NCBI GenBank assembly: GCA_017997315.1
Contig: JAGOFF010000063.1
Location: 1-11,329 of the forward strand
Direction of reading: 5' to 3'
Length of the DNA: 11,329 nucleotides
From: Clostridia bacterium
GTDB taxonomy: Bacteria; Bacillota; Clostridia; Saccharofermentanales; UBA5734
The notes under the pieces are model-generated. The model made no database searches. It saw only the letters and a program-made list of their open reading frames with translations, and had not been told where the DNA came from. The position numbers and the translations under genes are program-made. Below, piece by piece: positions 1 to 11,329 of the stretch. The stretch's first letter is position 1. Every line of letters starts with the position of its first letter.

Positions 1-1197
1 TCGAGCAGCGATCTGGCGCAGACCATGTCGACCGACGCCGACGGCAAGACGACGACGTATTACGACTATCTGATCGCCACTACGGCGACGCAGCTGCAGC
101 GCATCTACGCGGAGGCGTCGCTCGCCCGCGAAGCGGGACTGACCCTCGGTGAGTACCAGGCCAGCGTCGACAGCCAGATCGAGAGCATCATCACCTCAGC
201 CGGCAGCGCGGGGTATGCCGACATGATGCTCAAGCAGGCGTACGGCCCCGGCTGCACGCTCGGCGCGGTGCGCGAGCTGTACGAGAACCTTTATCTGTCC
301 AACAAGTACTCCGAAACCAAGACCGGCGAGGCGGATGTGTCCGCCGAAGCGCTCAACGCATACTACACCGAGAACATGGATACCATCGACCAGGTCACCT
401 ACCGTGCGTTCTCGTTCTCGTTCTCGGTTTCCTCGACCGCAACCGCGGCCGAGAAGGAACAGGCAAAGACCGCGGCCAAAACGAAGGCGGACGCTTTCCT
501 GGCGGATGTCGGCTCCGAGAAGGATTTCCAGGAGCTGGCGCTTGCGGCCACCGCTGAGGACGACCGCGACACCTACAAGGAGAAGGACGGAAGCCTGATC
601 AAGGGACGCACCTACTCGGGACTCACCACCCCCGTCGGGGACTGGGCGTTCGACAAAGCGCGCAAGGCGGGCGACACCTCGGTGCTTGAAAACACCACCG
701 ACTACACCGTCGTCTACTTCATCAAACGCGAGAAACCGGAGAATCTCCAGGCATCGGTACGTCACATCCTGATCGCCGCGAAGCGCGACAGCGCGACCGA
801 GGCGGAGCTTGCGCAGGCCAAGGCCACCGCTGAAACCATCCTGGCGGAGATTACGGACGAAGCCTCCTTCATCGAACGGGTCCGCACGTACAGCGAGGAT
901 GTTCCATCCATCGGGGACGGCGGTCTGTACACCGGGCTGGACGAGAACTCGAGCTATGTCACGGAGTTTCTCGACTGGGCGGTCGACGAGACGCGCAAGG
1001 TCGGGGACACCGGCATCGTGCAGACGGACTATGGATACCACGTCATGTTCTTTTCCGGCCGGACGCCGGCTTGGGAAAACACCGTGCGCACCATCCTCCA
1101 GGACGACGCGTACGAGGAGTTCATCTCCGACAAGCTGGTGAACGATGCACGTTTCAACTACACACTCAATTCGTTCGCGATGCGGTTCGTCATCTGA
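1..1197 (+). CDS. SurA/PrsA-type peptidyl-prolyl cis-trans isomerase (parvulin family), 5'-truncated
   Basis: The frame is open from the first base of the window, so the N terminus, including any signal peptide or lipobox, lies outside; the ATG at 25 is probably internal. The visible 398 residues show a helical SurA-N-like region (about 10-125), then two parvulin-like units. The second unit (about 252-352) is canonical: RHIL at 254-257, a GDGG-LY turn, and YGYHVM starting at Y344. The first (about 132-240) aligns in shape but lacks the RHIL histidine (it reads YRAFSFSF) and the YGYH motif (it reads DYTVVYF), so it is probably catalytically dead. A C-terminal helical tail follows. Family members act outside the membrane, catalysing prolyl isomerisation and helping exported proteins fold. 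The family call is firm. PrsA orthology is not shown because the anchor region is missing. It ends 346 nt before rpoB, which has its own promoter. Confidence 0.9.
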   Translation, partial: SSSDLAQTMSTDADGKTTTYYDYLIATTATQLQRIYAEASLAREAGLTLGEYQASVDSQIESIITSAGSAGYADMMLKQAYGPGCTLGAVRELYENLYLSNKYSETKTGEADVSAEALNAYYTENMDTIDQVTYRAFSFSFSVSSTATAAEKEQAKTAAKTKADAFLADVGSEKDFQELALAATAEDDRDTYKEKDGSLIKGRTYSGLTTPVGDWAFDKARKAGDTSVLENTTDYTVVYFIKREKPENLQASVRHILIAAKRDSATEAELAQAKATAETILAEITDEASFIERVRTYSEDVPSIGDGGLYTGLDENSSYVTEFLDWAVDETRKVGDTGIVQTDYGYHVMFFSGRTPAWENTVRTILQDDAYEEFISDKLVNDARFNYTLNSFAMRFVI

Positions 1198-1331
1198 CGC
1201 AGCCGGCATCGGCAGAGACTGGAGCAGAACCGCAGGAGGACAGCGACAGGTTGAATGGCGAAAATGACAATACCGCCATACAGGGAAGGGCATGAAAGTA
1301 CCTTTCCCTCTCTTTGCTGTCCAAAAACTGT
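1198..1331. other. Intergenic spacer between the isomerase gene and the rpoB promoter
   Basis: No convincing gene is present here. A Shine-Dalgarno-like AGGAGG at 1234-1239 precedes only tiny reading frames: a TTG at 1251 would give 14 codons, and an ATG at 1255 would run 26 codons into the -35 box of the rpoB promoter. Neither resembles a known protein. The only other structure seen is the weak hairpin listed separately. Confidence 0.6.
1282..1315 (+). terminator. Possible weak intrinsic terminator after the isomerase gene
   Basis: AGGGAAGG at 1282-1289 can pair with CCTTTCCCT at 1301-1309 with one bulged T, around an 11-nt loop. The following tract (TCTCTTT) is only moderately T-rich. The stem is imperfect and the loop large, so this is a candidate only. 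Its position, about 85 nt past the isomerase stop and just before the rpoB promoter, is where a terminator would be expected. Confidence 0.35.
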
Positions 1332-1360
1332 TTGACACCCCTGAAACCCGGTGCTAAAAT
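1332..1360 (+). promoter_or_regulatory. rpoB promoter, sigma-A (housekeeping) type with extended -10
   Basis: A perfect -35 hexamer TTGACA (1332-1337) is followed by a 17-bp spacer and the -10 hexamer TAAAAT (1355-1360). TG at 1352-1353 forms an extended -10 (TGCTAAAAT). Transcription would start near 1367, leaving an untranslated leader of about 175 nt before rpoB. This is the best promoter match in the window, as expected for core RNA polymerase genes. It implies that rpoBC is transcribed independently of the upstream isomerase gene. Confidence 0.85.
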
Positions 1361-1366
1361 ACTCTA

Positions 1367-1543
1367 GCCGTTGTAACGTGGGTAGGTTTGTCCGCCTGCG
1401 GATCCCGCGTGGAAATCACGGTTTCGTGACTCCGGCGTCTGTCCAACATCGAGTCCGCGTCGCTTTGTTCCGGACCTTTTCCGGGGGAGCGCCGCAGGGT
1501 TCAAACCGTCGGCCCGGCCGACAAGTTCGTGAGGTGATCTTTC
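1367..1543 (+). promoter_or_regulatory. Structured 5' leader of rpoB, ending in a strong ribosome binding site
   Basis: This stretch has no convincing coding frame but several potential RNA helices. TCACG (1416-1420) pairs with CGTGA (1425-1429) over a 4-nt loop. CCGGA (1470-1474) pairs with TCCGG (1480-1484). CGGCG (1433-1437) can pair with CGCCG (1490-1494), extendable by 1429-1432 with 1497-1500 past a 2-nt bulge, enclosing the previous hairpin. A perfect 6-bp stem, GTCGGC (1508-1513) with GCCGAC (1517-1522), has a 3-nt loop and sits 8 nt before the Shine-Dalgarno GAGGTGAT (1531-1538). Near 1391-1408, TCCG/CGGA and GCGG/CCGC pairings exclude each other. I do not recognise it as a named riboswitch or ribosomal-protein leader. 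No T tract follows any helix, so control at translation initiation is likelier than attenuation, if it is regulatory at all. Confidence 0.5.
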
Positions 1544-4500
1544 ATGGTGCGTCCCGTCAAGATCCAACTGGGAAGAACCGAAAGGATGTCCTACTCCAGG
1601 ATTGACGAAGTCGTCGACATCCCCGATCTGATCGAAGTCCAGAAACGCTCTTACCAGTGGTTCCTCGACGAAGGGCTCATGGAAGTCCTCCGCGATGTGT
1701 CCCCGATCAAGGACTACACCGGCGAGATCGAGCTCGCGTTCATCGACAAGGAATTCGACGTATCCTCCCCGACCTACTCGATCGAGGAGTGCAAGGAGCG
1801 CGACTCCAATTATGCGGCTCCTCTCAAGGTAAAGGTCCGCTTCCACAACAAGCAGGACGACATCATCAAGGACCAGTCGATCTATATCGGCGAGTTCCCG
1901 ATCATGACGGACACCGGTACCTTCATCATCAACGGCGCGGAGCGCGTCATCATCAGCCAGCTGGTCCGTTCGCCCGGCGCGTATTTCACCCACGGCGAAG
2001 ACAAAGGCGAGAAGATGCTCTTCAACTCGCAGATCATCCCGAACCGCGGCGCCTGGCTCGAGTATGAAACCGACGCCAACGACATCCTGTGGGTCCGTGT
2101 CGACCGCACGCGCAAGTTCCATCTCACCATCCTGCTGCGCAGCCTCGGATTCGGTACCGACGACGAGATCCGCGCATTGTTCGGCGACTCCTCCATCCTG
2201 ACCGCGACGCTCGGCAAGGACACCTGCCGTTCCCGCGAGGAAGGCCTGCAGGAGCTGTACCGCAAGCTGCGCCCCGGCGAGCCCGTATCGGTCGAGGGCG
2301 CTGAGACGCTGCTCAACAACATGTTCTTCGATCCCAAGCGATACGACCTGGGACGGTTCGGCATCTACAAGCTCAACAAGAAACTCGCGCTGGCGGACCG
2401 GCTCATCGGGCACCGCGCGGCGGAGACGCTGGTCGACGCCAACGGCGAGATCATCGTGGCTGAGGGCGAAACCATCACCGAGTCGATCGCCCGCACCATC
2501 CAGGCATCGAGCATCAACGAAGTAACCGTGAATCCGGTCGTTGTCGTCGGAAACACCGTGACGGTGATGGAAGACAAGATCAAGATCATCGGAAACAACC
2601 GCGTCAACGCGATGGATTTCATTACCGCCAGCATGGATCCCGAGTATGTCCAGGGCCTCGACCTCGCTGCGCTGGGCGTGACCGAACGCGTGCGGATCCC
2701 GGTCCTCAAGGAGATCATGGCCGAGGCCAAGGCATCCAAGACGCCGGCGGAAACCCTGCGCGAACTGCTCCGGACCCGCGTCTCCGACCTGATGCCCAAG
2801 CATCTCACGGTCGAGGACATCGTGGCGTCGGTCAGCTATATCATCGGACTGACCTACGGCATCGGTTCGATCGACGACATCGACCATCTCGGCAATCGCC
2901 GGATCCGGTCGGTCGGCGAACTGCTGCAGAACCAGATCCGCGTGGGATTCGCCCGCATGGAGCGCGTCATCCGCGAACGCATGGGAACCACCGATCTCCT
3001 GACCGCCACCCCGCAGCAGCTGGTCAACACGCGGCCGGTCAGCGCGGCGATCAAGGAATTCTTCGGATCCAGCCAGCTGTCCCAGTTCATGGACCAGCCC
3101 AACCCGTTGGCCGAGCTGACCCACAAGCGGCGGCTGTCGGCGCTCGGCCCCGGCGGACTGAGCCGCGACCGCGCCAACTTCGAGGTCCGCGACGTCCACT
3201 CTTCGCATTACGGCCGCATGTGCCCCATCGAAACGCCGGAAGGTCCCAACATCGGACTGATCAACTCGCTTGCGACTTATGCCCGCGTCAACCGGTACGG
3301 CTTCATCGAGACCCCCTACCGCATCTACGACAAGGAGAAGGGCGTCGTGACGGACGAGGTCCGCTACATGACCGCGGACGAGGAAGACTTCTTCTATATC
3401 GCGCAGGCCAACGAACCGCTCGACGCGGAGAACCATTTCGTCCAGAAGAAAGTGGTCTGCCGCTACCTCGACAAATTCATCGAGCGGGAGCCGTCCCAGG
3501 TCGACCTCATGGATGTCTCGCCCAAGCAGCTCGTTTCGGTCGCGACCGCATTGATCCCGTTCCTGGGCAATGACGACGCGAACCGTGCGCTGATGGGATC
3601 CAACATGCAGCGTCAGGCGGTCCCGCTGATCAAGCCCGAAGCCCCGGTCGTCGGCACCGGTATGGAGTACCGCGCCGCCAAGGATTCCGGCGTGTGCAAG
3701 GTCGCCCGCCGCGACGGCGTCGTCGAATTCGTCAGCGCCCGCAAAATCGTCATCCGGGTCGACCGGCTGACGACCGACACCTACAACCTCGTCAAGTACA
3801 TGCGGTCCAACCAGGGGACCTGCATCAACCAGCGTCCGCTGGTCCGCGTGGGCGAGACGGTCCGTGCGGGAGACATCATCGCCGATGGTCCGTCGACCGA
3901 CAACGGCGAGATGGCCCTCGGCAAGAACGTCCTGATCGGCTTCATGACCTGGGAAGGCTACAACTACGAGGATGCCGTGCTCATCAACGAGCGGCTGGTC
4001 CGCGACGACGTCTACACCTCGATCCACATCGAGGAGTACGAGTGCGAATCCCGCGACACCAAGCTCGGCCCCGAGGAAATCACACGTGAAATTCCCAACG
4101 TCGGCGACGAGGCGCTCAAGGATCTCGACGAGACCGGCGTGATCCGCATCGGCGCGGAGGTCCGTTCCGGAGACATCATCGTCGGCAAGGTCACCCCCAA
4201 AGGCGAGACCGAGCTCACCGCGGAAGAACGCCTGTACCGAGCGATCTTCGGAGAGAAGATCCGCGAGGTCCGCGATACCTCCGTCCGTGTCCCTCACGGC
4301 GAATCGGGCATCGTGGTCGACGTCAAGACGTTCACCCGCGAGAACAACGACGAACTGAAGCATGGCGTCAACAAGCTGGTACGGGTCTACATCGCCCAGA
4401 AGCGCAAGATTTCCGTCGGTGACAAGATGGCGGGACGCCACGGCAACAAGGGCGTCGTGTCGCGCATCCTGCCCGCCGAGGACATGCCCTTCCTGGCGGA

Positions 4501-5388
4501 TGGCACACCGCTGGACATCGTGCTCAATCCGATGGGCATCCCCTCCCGCATGAACATCGGACAGCTGCTCGAAGTGCATCTCGGACGCGCGGCCCGGCTG
4601 CTCGGCTGGAAGGTCGCCACCCCTGTCTTCGACGGCGCGACCGAGGAGGACGTCGTCGATGCGTTCCGCCTTGCGGGGATGGACGACGACGGCAAGACCG
4701 TCCTGTACGACGGCCGGACCGGCGACCAGTTTGAAAGCAAGATCACGATCGGCATCATGTACTACCTGAAACTGCTGCATCTGGTCGACGACAAGATCCA
4801 CGCCCGTTCCATCGGGCCGTACTCGCTCGTCACCCAGCAGCCCCTCGGCGGCAAAGCACAGTTCGGCGGCCAGCGGTTCGGCGAGATGGAGGTCTGGGCG
4901 CTCGAGGCGTACGGCGCCTCGTATACGCTGCAGGAGATCCTGACCGTCAAGTCGGATGACATCACCGGACGCACCAAGACGTACGAAGCGATCGTCAAGG
5001 GGGAGAACGTACCCGAGTCGGGCGTGCCCGAATCGTTCAAGGTACTGGTCAAGGAACTCCAGAGCCTGGCGCTCGACGTTCGTGTCTACACCGCCGAGAA
5101 CCGCCTGATCGACATCAAGGAAACGGTCGAGGAAGACGTCGATGCACCCGAGTACAACAACGGCGAGGCCCTGCGGCCCGGCGAGCTCTTCGGGGAATTG
5201 ACCGCTGAGGAGACGGAAATCGGCGCAGGCTTCACCGAAGTCCGTTTCGATGGAGACGGTGTCGAAGTCGAAGTCGTCCCGGACGGGGACGAGGACGACG
5301 ATGACGACGTCGGGCTGGCGGACGGGTTTGATCGCTTTGACGGGGAACCGGACGACGCCATCATCACGGAAGGCGAGGATGACACACT

Positions 5389-5392
<4 letters not shown>
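1544..5392 (+). CDS. rpoB: DNA-directed RNA polymerase subunit beta
   Basis: This is the 1282-aa beta subunit of core RNA polymerase, which together with beta' forms the catalytic cleft. The ATG at 1544 follows GAGGTGAT with 5-nt spacing and gives the family-typical start, so the start is secure. Visible landmarks include the lobe motif around GTFIINGAERVI. The rifampicin-binding region FFGSSQLSQFMDQ (506-518) runs on to the LSALGPGGL stretch (531-539). D517, H527 and S532 correspond to E. coli D516, H526 and S531 and are wild type, so there is no classical resistance substitution. Active-centre residues K953-G970 include KISVGDKMAGRHGNKG, and the C-terminal clamp reads GGQRFGEMEVWALEAYGA. 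P519 occupies the position of E. coli N518. An acidic tail, including DGDEDDDDD at 1247-1255, extends beyond the conserved end; B. subtilis also has an acidic tail. Its stop overlaps the rpoC start. Confidence 0.99.
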
Positions 5393-8973
<3,581 letters not shown>

Positions 8974-9002
8974 CCGTTGAGCCGCCGTACACCCGCAAGT
9001 TG

Positions 9003-9031
9003 AAAAAGCCGCCCTCGGGCGGCTTTTTTTT
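9003..9031. terminator. Bidirectional intrinsic terminator between rpoC and the convergent methyltransferase gene
   Basis: GCCGCC (9008-9013) pairs with GGCGGC (9018-9023) around a CTCG loop, followed by eight T (9024-9031). Five A (9003-9007) precede the stem, so the reverse strand also reads as stem plus T run. It lies 30 nt after the rpoC stop and 38 nt beyond the stop of the convergent gene, so it can end both transcripts. Confidence 0.93.
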
Positions 9032-9068
9032 GATGATGAGGGATTCGGGTCTCCGGTCCGCGATCGGA

Positions 9069-10364
9069 TCAATCCAGACGCAGCGCGCCTCCGAAGTGCC
9101 CGGCGGTCCGGGTCACAATCCCGGCACGGCCTGCATACACGGCGGTCAGCGCCTCGAGCAGCGCCGCATCGTCGGAGCGGAAAACCAGCGGCGCGGAACA
9201 GACGGTCTGAACCCATCCCAGCGCTTCGGAAAAAGCGTCCGCATCCGGATCCGGAATCCCGGTGAAGTCGATTCCGAGCACCTCGGGGCCTTCCTCCATC
9301 GCATCCGTGACCGCATCCTGAAGGTCGTCCGGGTCGCCGGCCGGGATGAACGATATGCGCTCGATGCCCGGTGCGGGCACCGAACGGCGCGGCGAGCAGA
9401 TCATGCGGGATACCGGGTCCATGAGGCGGTCCGGCACTGCAGGTGCAATCCCTTCCGCTGCCCGGACCAGCGCCGCGATGTGTTCCGGCGTTGTGCCGCA
9501 GCATCCGCCGAACAGAGTGCCCGCACCCGAACGCACGAACGGAAGCATCGCATCCGCAAACGCATCCGGACCCATGTCGAACACGGTGTTGCCGTCGACC
9601 AGCCGGGGCATCCCGGCATTCGGCTTGATCGCGAGCGGGATGCGGGTGCGGCCGGCCAACCCCTCCAGCAAGGCGCCCATCGCTTCGGGCCCGGTCGAGC
9701 AGTTCGCGCCGAACGCGTCCGCCCCGGCGGCTTCCAGCGCGACCGCGCATTCCAGCGGGGAGTTGCCGGACAACGTCCTCCCGGACGCGTCGAATGTCAG
9801 CGTCGCGACCACCGGCAGGTCGCACTCTTCCCGGACCGCACGCAGTGCGGCCAGGGTCTGGCCCAGATCCATCATGGTCTCGATGGAAAACATCTCGACC
9901 CCGCCTGCGAGCAGTCCTCGGACCTGACTGCGGTAGATCGACACCAGCGCGCGCATGGACAGATCGCCCGCCGGTTCGAGAAACCGTCCCGTCGGACCGA
10001 TGTCACCGGACACCACGGGTTCCGGCCGGCCGGGCATACGGGTACGGATCTCCTCCCGTACGACATCGCGCGCCCGGACGGTGATCCGCGCGAGATCCCG
10101 GTTGATGGCCTCTACCTGATCCGGCCCGATCCCGTAGTGGACCATCTTGGCCGATGTGCCGCCAAAGGTGAAGGAGATGACAATGTCGGAGCCGGCCAGA
10201 TAGTATTCCCGGTGCATCCGCTCCACCAGCTCACCGTGATCCAGCGCCCAGCGCTCGGGACATGCGCCCCGGGGCATGCCGTGCGACTGCAGCCAGGTAC
10301 CGGTGGCGCCGTCCAGATACACTCTCCCGCGCCGGACCCAATCCGAAAAAGCCGAACGATCCAT
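9069..10364 (-). CDS. Homocysteine S-methyltransferase family protein (MetH N-terminal-like) with truncated pterin-binding remnant
   Basis: The 431-aa protein begins with a zinc-dependent homocysteine methyltransferase barrel (about 15-305). It has the DGATGT start motif (18-23), GDIGPTG (120-126), and the thiolate zinc ligands C222 (in GANCS) and C288/C289 (in GGCCGT). All are intact, so methyl transfer to homocysteine, giving methionine, is plausible. Residues 333-431 resemble the beginning of the pterin/methyltetrahydrofolate-binding domain that follows this module in MetH: compare EVLGIDFTGIPD, the WVQTVCSAPLVF stretch and LLEALTAVYAGRAGIV. It stops after about 90 residues, and no cobalamin or activation domain follows. 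The methyl donor is therefore unclear: separate folate/corrinoid proteins, or another donor such as S-methylmethionine. I chose the ATG at 10364 over the in-frame GTG at 10373 because the GTG lies inside the Shine-Dalgarno AGAGGTGAT (10377-10369). Confidence 0.88.
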   Translation of the reverse strand: MDRSAFSDWVRRGRVYLDGATGTWLQSHGMPRGACPERWALDHGELVERMHREYYLAGSDIVISFTFGGTSAKMVHYGIGPDQVEAINRDLARITVRARDVVREEIRTRMPGRPEPVVSGDIGPTGRFLEPAGDLSMRALVSIYRSQVRGLLAGGVEMFSIETMMDLGQTLAALRAVREECDLPVVATLTFDASGRTLSGNSPLECAVALEAAGADAFGANCSTGPEAMGALLEGLAGRTRIPLAIKPNAGMPRLVDGNTVFDMGPDAFADAMLPFVRSGAGTLFGGCCGTTPEHIAALVRAAEGIAPAVPDRLMDPVSRMICSPRRSVPAPGIERISFIPAGDPDDLQDAVTDAMEEGPEVLGIDFTGIPDPDADAFSEALGWVQTVCSAPLVFRSDDAALLEALTAVYAGRAGIVTRTAGHFGGALRLD

Positions 10365-10384
10365 GGCAATCACCTCTTGTGCGG

Positions 10385-10412
10385 ATTATACCTGTTTTCA
10401 GCATGATTGCAA
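10385..10412 (-). promoter_or_regulatory. Promoter of the homocysteine methyltransferase gene
   Basis: On the minus strand, TTGCAA (10412-10407, four of six matches to TTGACA) lies 16 bp from a perfect TATAAT (10390-10385). Transcription would begin near 10378, about 14 nt before the ATG at 10364. The leader is then only long enough for the ribosome binding site, with no room for a SAM riboswitch or T-box. An 8-bp palindrome, ATTGCAAT (10406-10413), covers the -35 box; it could be an operator or chance. Confidence 0.7.
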
Positions 10413-10451
10413 TTCTTGCCGCCCCCGCCGGCGCAGTCCACCGACACGATA

Positions 10452-10479
10452 GTGGCACCATATCCAACCGTGTTAAAAT
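10452..10479 (+). promoter_or_regulatory. Promoter of the membrane-fusion protein gene, extended -10 type
   Basis: TAAAAT (10474-10479) preceded by TG at 10471-10472 forms an extended -10 like that of rpoB. The best -35 is GTGGCA (10452-10457, four of six matches) with a 16-bp spacer. Transcription would start near 10486, giving a leader of about 20 nt with AGGAGGT at 10492-10498. It is divergent from the methyltransferase promoter, and the -35 boxes are about 40 bp apart. Confidence 0.6.
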
Positions 10480-10505
10480 ATGCAGGCAGACAGGAGGTTC
10501 TCGCC

Positions 10506-11329
10506 ATGAAACGCAAGCCCCCCACACGCAGAGCCCGTTCGTTCCGGCGGGGAATGGTGCTGGTCCTGTCCGTGCTCGTCGTCCTTTCGGCGTATGCGGT
10601 TTACGCCGGACGGCGCGGCCGGCTGCCGGAGGTGCGCGCCGGCGTGGTCTCGACCGGGGATGTGGTGTCGTACATGAACATCACCGCCACGCTCCGGCCC
10701 GCGAACATCCAGAGTACAACGATCCGCGGCCAGCTGGTCAAGGAGGTTCTGGTGGAGCGCGGCGAACGCGTCTCGACCGGCCAGCTTCTGGTCACGTTCG
10801 ACCTCGCGCCGCAGGAGAAAGCGTATGCGGACGCGGTCGCCATGCGGGAGAAGACCGAGATCGCCCTGGCGGACGCGACCCGTGTCGCTCAGGAAATGCA
10901 GGCGGTTTCCGCAGCTTCCGCGCTGGAATCCGCCCGGCAGCTCGCAGCGATCCAGGCAAGCCTGGATTCGGTTCTTGCGACTTTTGAAGAACTGAACGAG
11001 TCCCTGCGCCGGATCGAGGAACGGCTCGACGATCCGGCGTTCACGCTGCCGTCCGCCCTGCCGACTTCGCCGACCCTGCCGTCGATTCCGTCACTCCCCT
11101 CGTTCCCGTCTCTCCCCTCCCTTCCGACTGCATCGCCGACCCCTTCTCCCTCGCTCGGCGTACCGGCGACGGGATTGTATCTGTCCGCCGGCAGTGTGTC
11201 CGTACCGCCCGCCGCTCCCTTGTACGCCTCCTCGACGCCATTGTCGGAAGATCTCGCGATGTTGTCCGCGTTGGGGCTTGCCGGATCGTCGGGCGACCTG
11301 ACATCCCAGATCCAGTCCCTGCTCGGCAC
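10506..11329 (+). CDS. HlyD/MacA-like membrane-fusion (periplasmic adaptor-type) protein of an efflux system, 3'-truncated
   Basis: The ATG follows AGGAGGT (10492-10498) with good spacing. The frame stays open to the window end, 274 codons. A basic N terminus (KRK, RR, RSFRR) precedes a membrane segment at about 16-34, consistent with a signal anchor and extracytoplasmic remainder. Residues 43-100 look like the first half of the family's biotinyl-lipoyl-like domain: GDVVSYMNITATLRPANIQ, then VKEVLVERGERVSTGQLLVTFD. A long helix follows (about 103-177, Ala/Glu/Gln-rich), as in the family's coiled-coil hairpin. At the expected turn is an unusual Pro/Ser/Leu segment (179-218). Helix-like sequence seems to resume near the end. 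Such proteins couple RND or ABC transporters to export; in Gram-positives they commonly neighbour MacB-like ABC genes, which would lie downstream, outside the window. Substrate and partner are unknown. Confidence 0.82.
   Translation, partial: MKRKPPTRRARSFRRGMVLVLSVLVVLSAYAVYAGRRGRLPEVRAGVVSTGDVVSYMNITATLRPANIQSTTIRGQLVKEVLVERGERVSTGQLLVTFDLAPQEKAYADAVAMREKTEIALADATRVAQEMQAVSAASALESARQLAAIQASLDSVLATFEELNESLRRIEERLDDPAFTLPSALPTSPTLPSIPSLPSFPSLPSLPTASPTPSPSLGVPATGLYLSAGSVSVPPAAPLYASSTPLSEDLAMLSALGLAGSSGDLTSQIQSLLG
11040..11159 (+). repeat. Low-complexity, Pro-periodic coding segment in the membrane-fusion protein
   Basis: Codons for F179-G218 encode LPS/SLP-like repeats. Prolines 186, 189, 192, 195, 198, 201, 204 and 207 are spaced exactly three residues apart, with further prolines at 182, 211, 213 and 215. 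The coding strand is strongly pyrimidine-rich here, above all at about 11089-11124. Codons for the repeated residues vary (ccg, ccc, cct; ctg, ctc, ctt), so this is an amino-acid-level pattern rather than a recent exact tandem duplication. Confidence 0.75.

Noticed and set aside
1251..1335. Tiny plus-strand frames after AGGAGG at 1234-1239 (14 codons from TTG 1251, 26 codons from ATG 1255)
   Set aside because: Spacing to the Shine-Dalgarno-like site is too long, the longer frame runs into the promoter, and neither peptide looks familiar.
196..1338. A 380-codon minus-strand frame over the isomerase gene
   Set aside because: Antisense to a clear parvulin protein; low-complexity Arg/Val/Gly composition with no recognisable motif.
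1351..1605. An 84-codon plus-strand frame overlapping the rpoB promoter and start
   Set aside because: Its start lies within the rpoB promoter, upstream of the predicted transcription start, and it overlaps rpoB out of frame; no ribosome binding site.
3059..3160. Possible rifampicin-resistance substitution in RpoB (P519, equivalent to E. coli N518)
   Set aside because: The classical resistance positions (D517, H527, S532) are wild type. The N518-equivalent position varies naturally (B. subtilis has Thr), so Pro is probably lineage variation.
1364..4801. An 1145-codon open frame on the minus strand across rpoB
   Set aside because: It mirrors rpoB codons, ends inside the rpoB leader, and has no domain resemblance; a GC-driven shadow frame.
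10364..10373. GTG at 10373 as start of the methyltransferase gene
   Set aside because: It lies inside the Shine-Dalgarno AGAGGTGAT that serves the ATG at 10364.

Overview
This GC-rich window looks like chromosomal DNA from a Bacillota member, most likely a Clostridia lineage. The basis is RpoB and RpoC. RpoC is compact (1194 aa, no large trigger-loop insertion). RpoB has the N-terminal and rifampicin-region wording typical of Clostridia/Bacilli plus an acidic C-terminal tail. Strong Shine-Dalgarno sites and Bacillota-style parvulin and membrane-fusion genes agree. Genus cannot be read from the sequence.

Layout: (1) 1-1197 (+) is the 3' part of a SurA/PrsA-type peptidyl-prolyl isomerase with one degenerate and one canonical parvulin domain. 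(2) 1198-1543 has no gene. It holds a weak terminator-like hairpin, a near-perfect extended -10 promoter, and a structured leader of about 175 nt ending in a strong ribosome binding site. (3) 1544-8973 (+) is rpoB-rpoC, overlapping by 4 nt and therefore probably translationally coupled. (4) 8974-9068 carries a strong, apparently bidirectional intrinsic terminator. (5) 9069-10364 (-) is a zinc-dependent homocysteine S-methyltransferase module with a shortened remnant of a MetH-like pterin-binding domain at its C terminus. (6) 10365-10505 is a divergent promoter region. (7) 10506-11329 (+) is the 5' part of a membrane-fusion (HlyD/MacA-like) efflux adaptor with an unusual Pro-every-third-residue segment; it runs off the window.

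The genes fall into independent transcription units: export folding factor, core RNA polymerase, one-carbon/methionine metabolism, and efflux. The rpoBC pair stands apart from its usual ribosomal neighbours: no rplJ/rplL upstream, no rpsL/rpsG/fusA downstream, and its own promoter, leader and terminator. I saw no mobile elements, CRISPR arrays, tRNAs or rRNAs, and no clear new defence or mobile system. The notable points are the rpoBC context and leader, the truncated methyltransferase fusion, and the proline-periodic insert in the adaptor.
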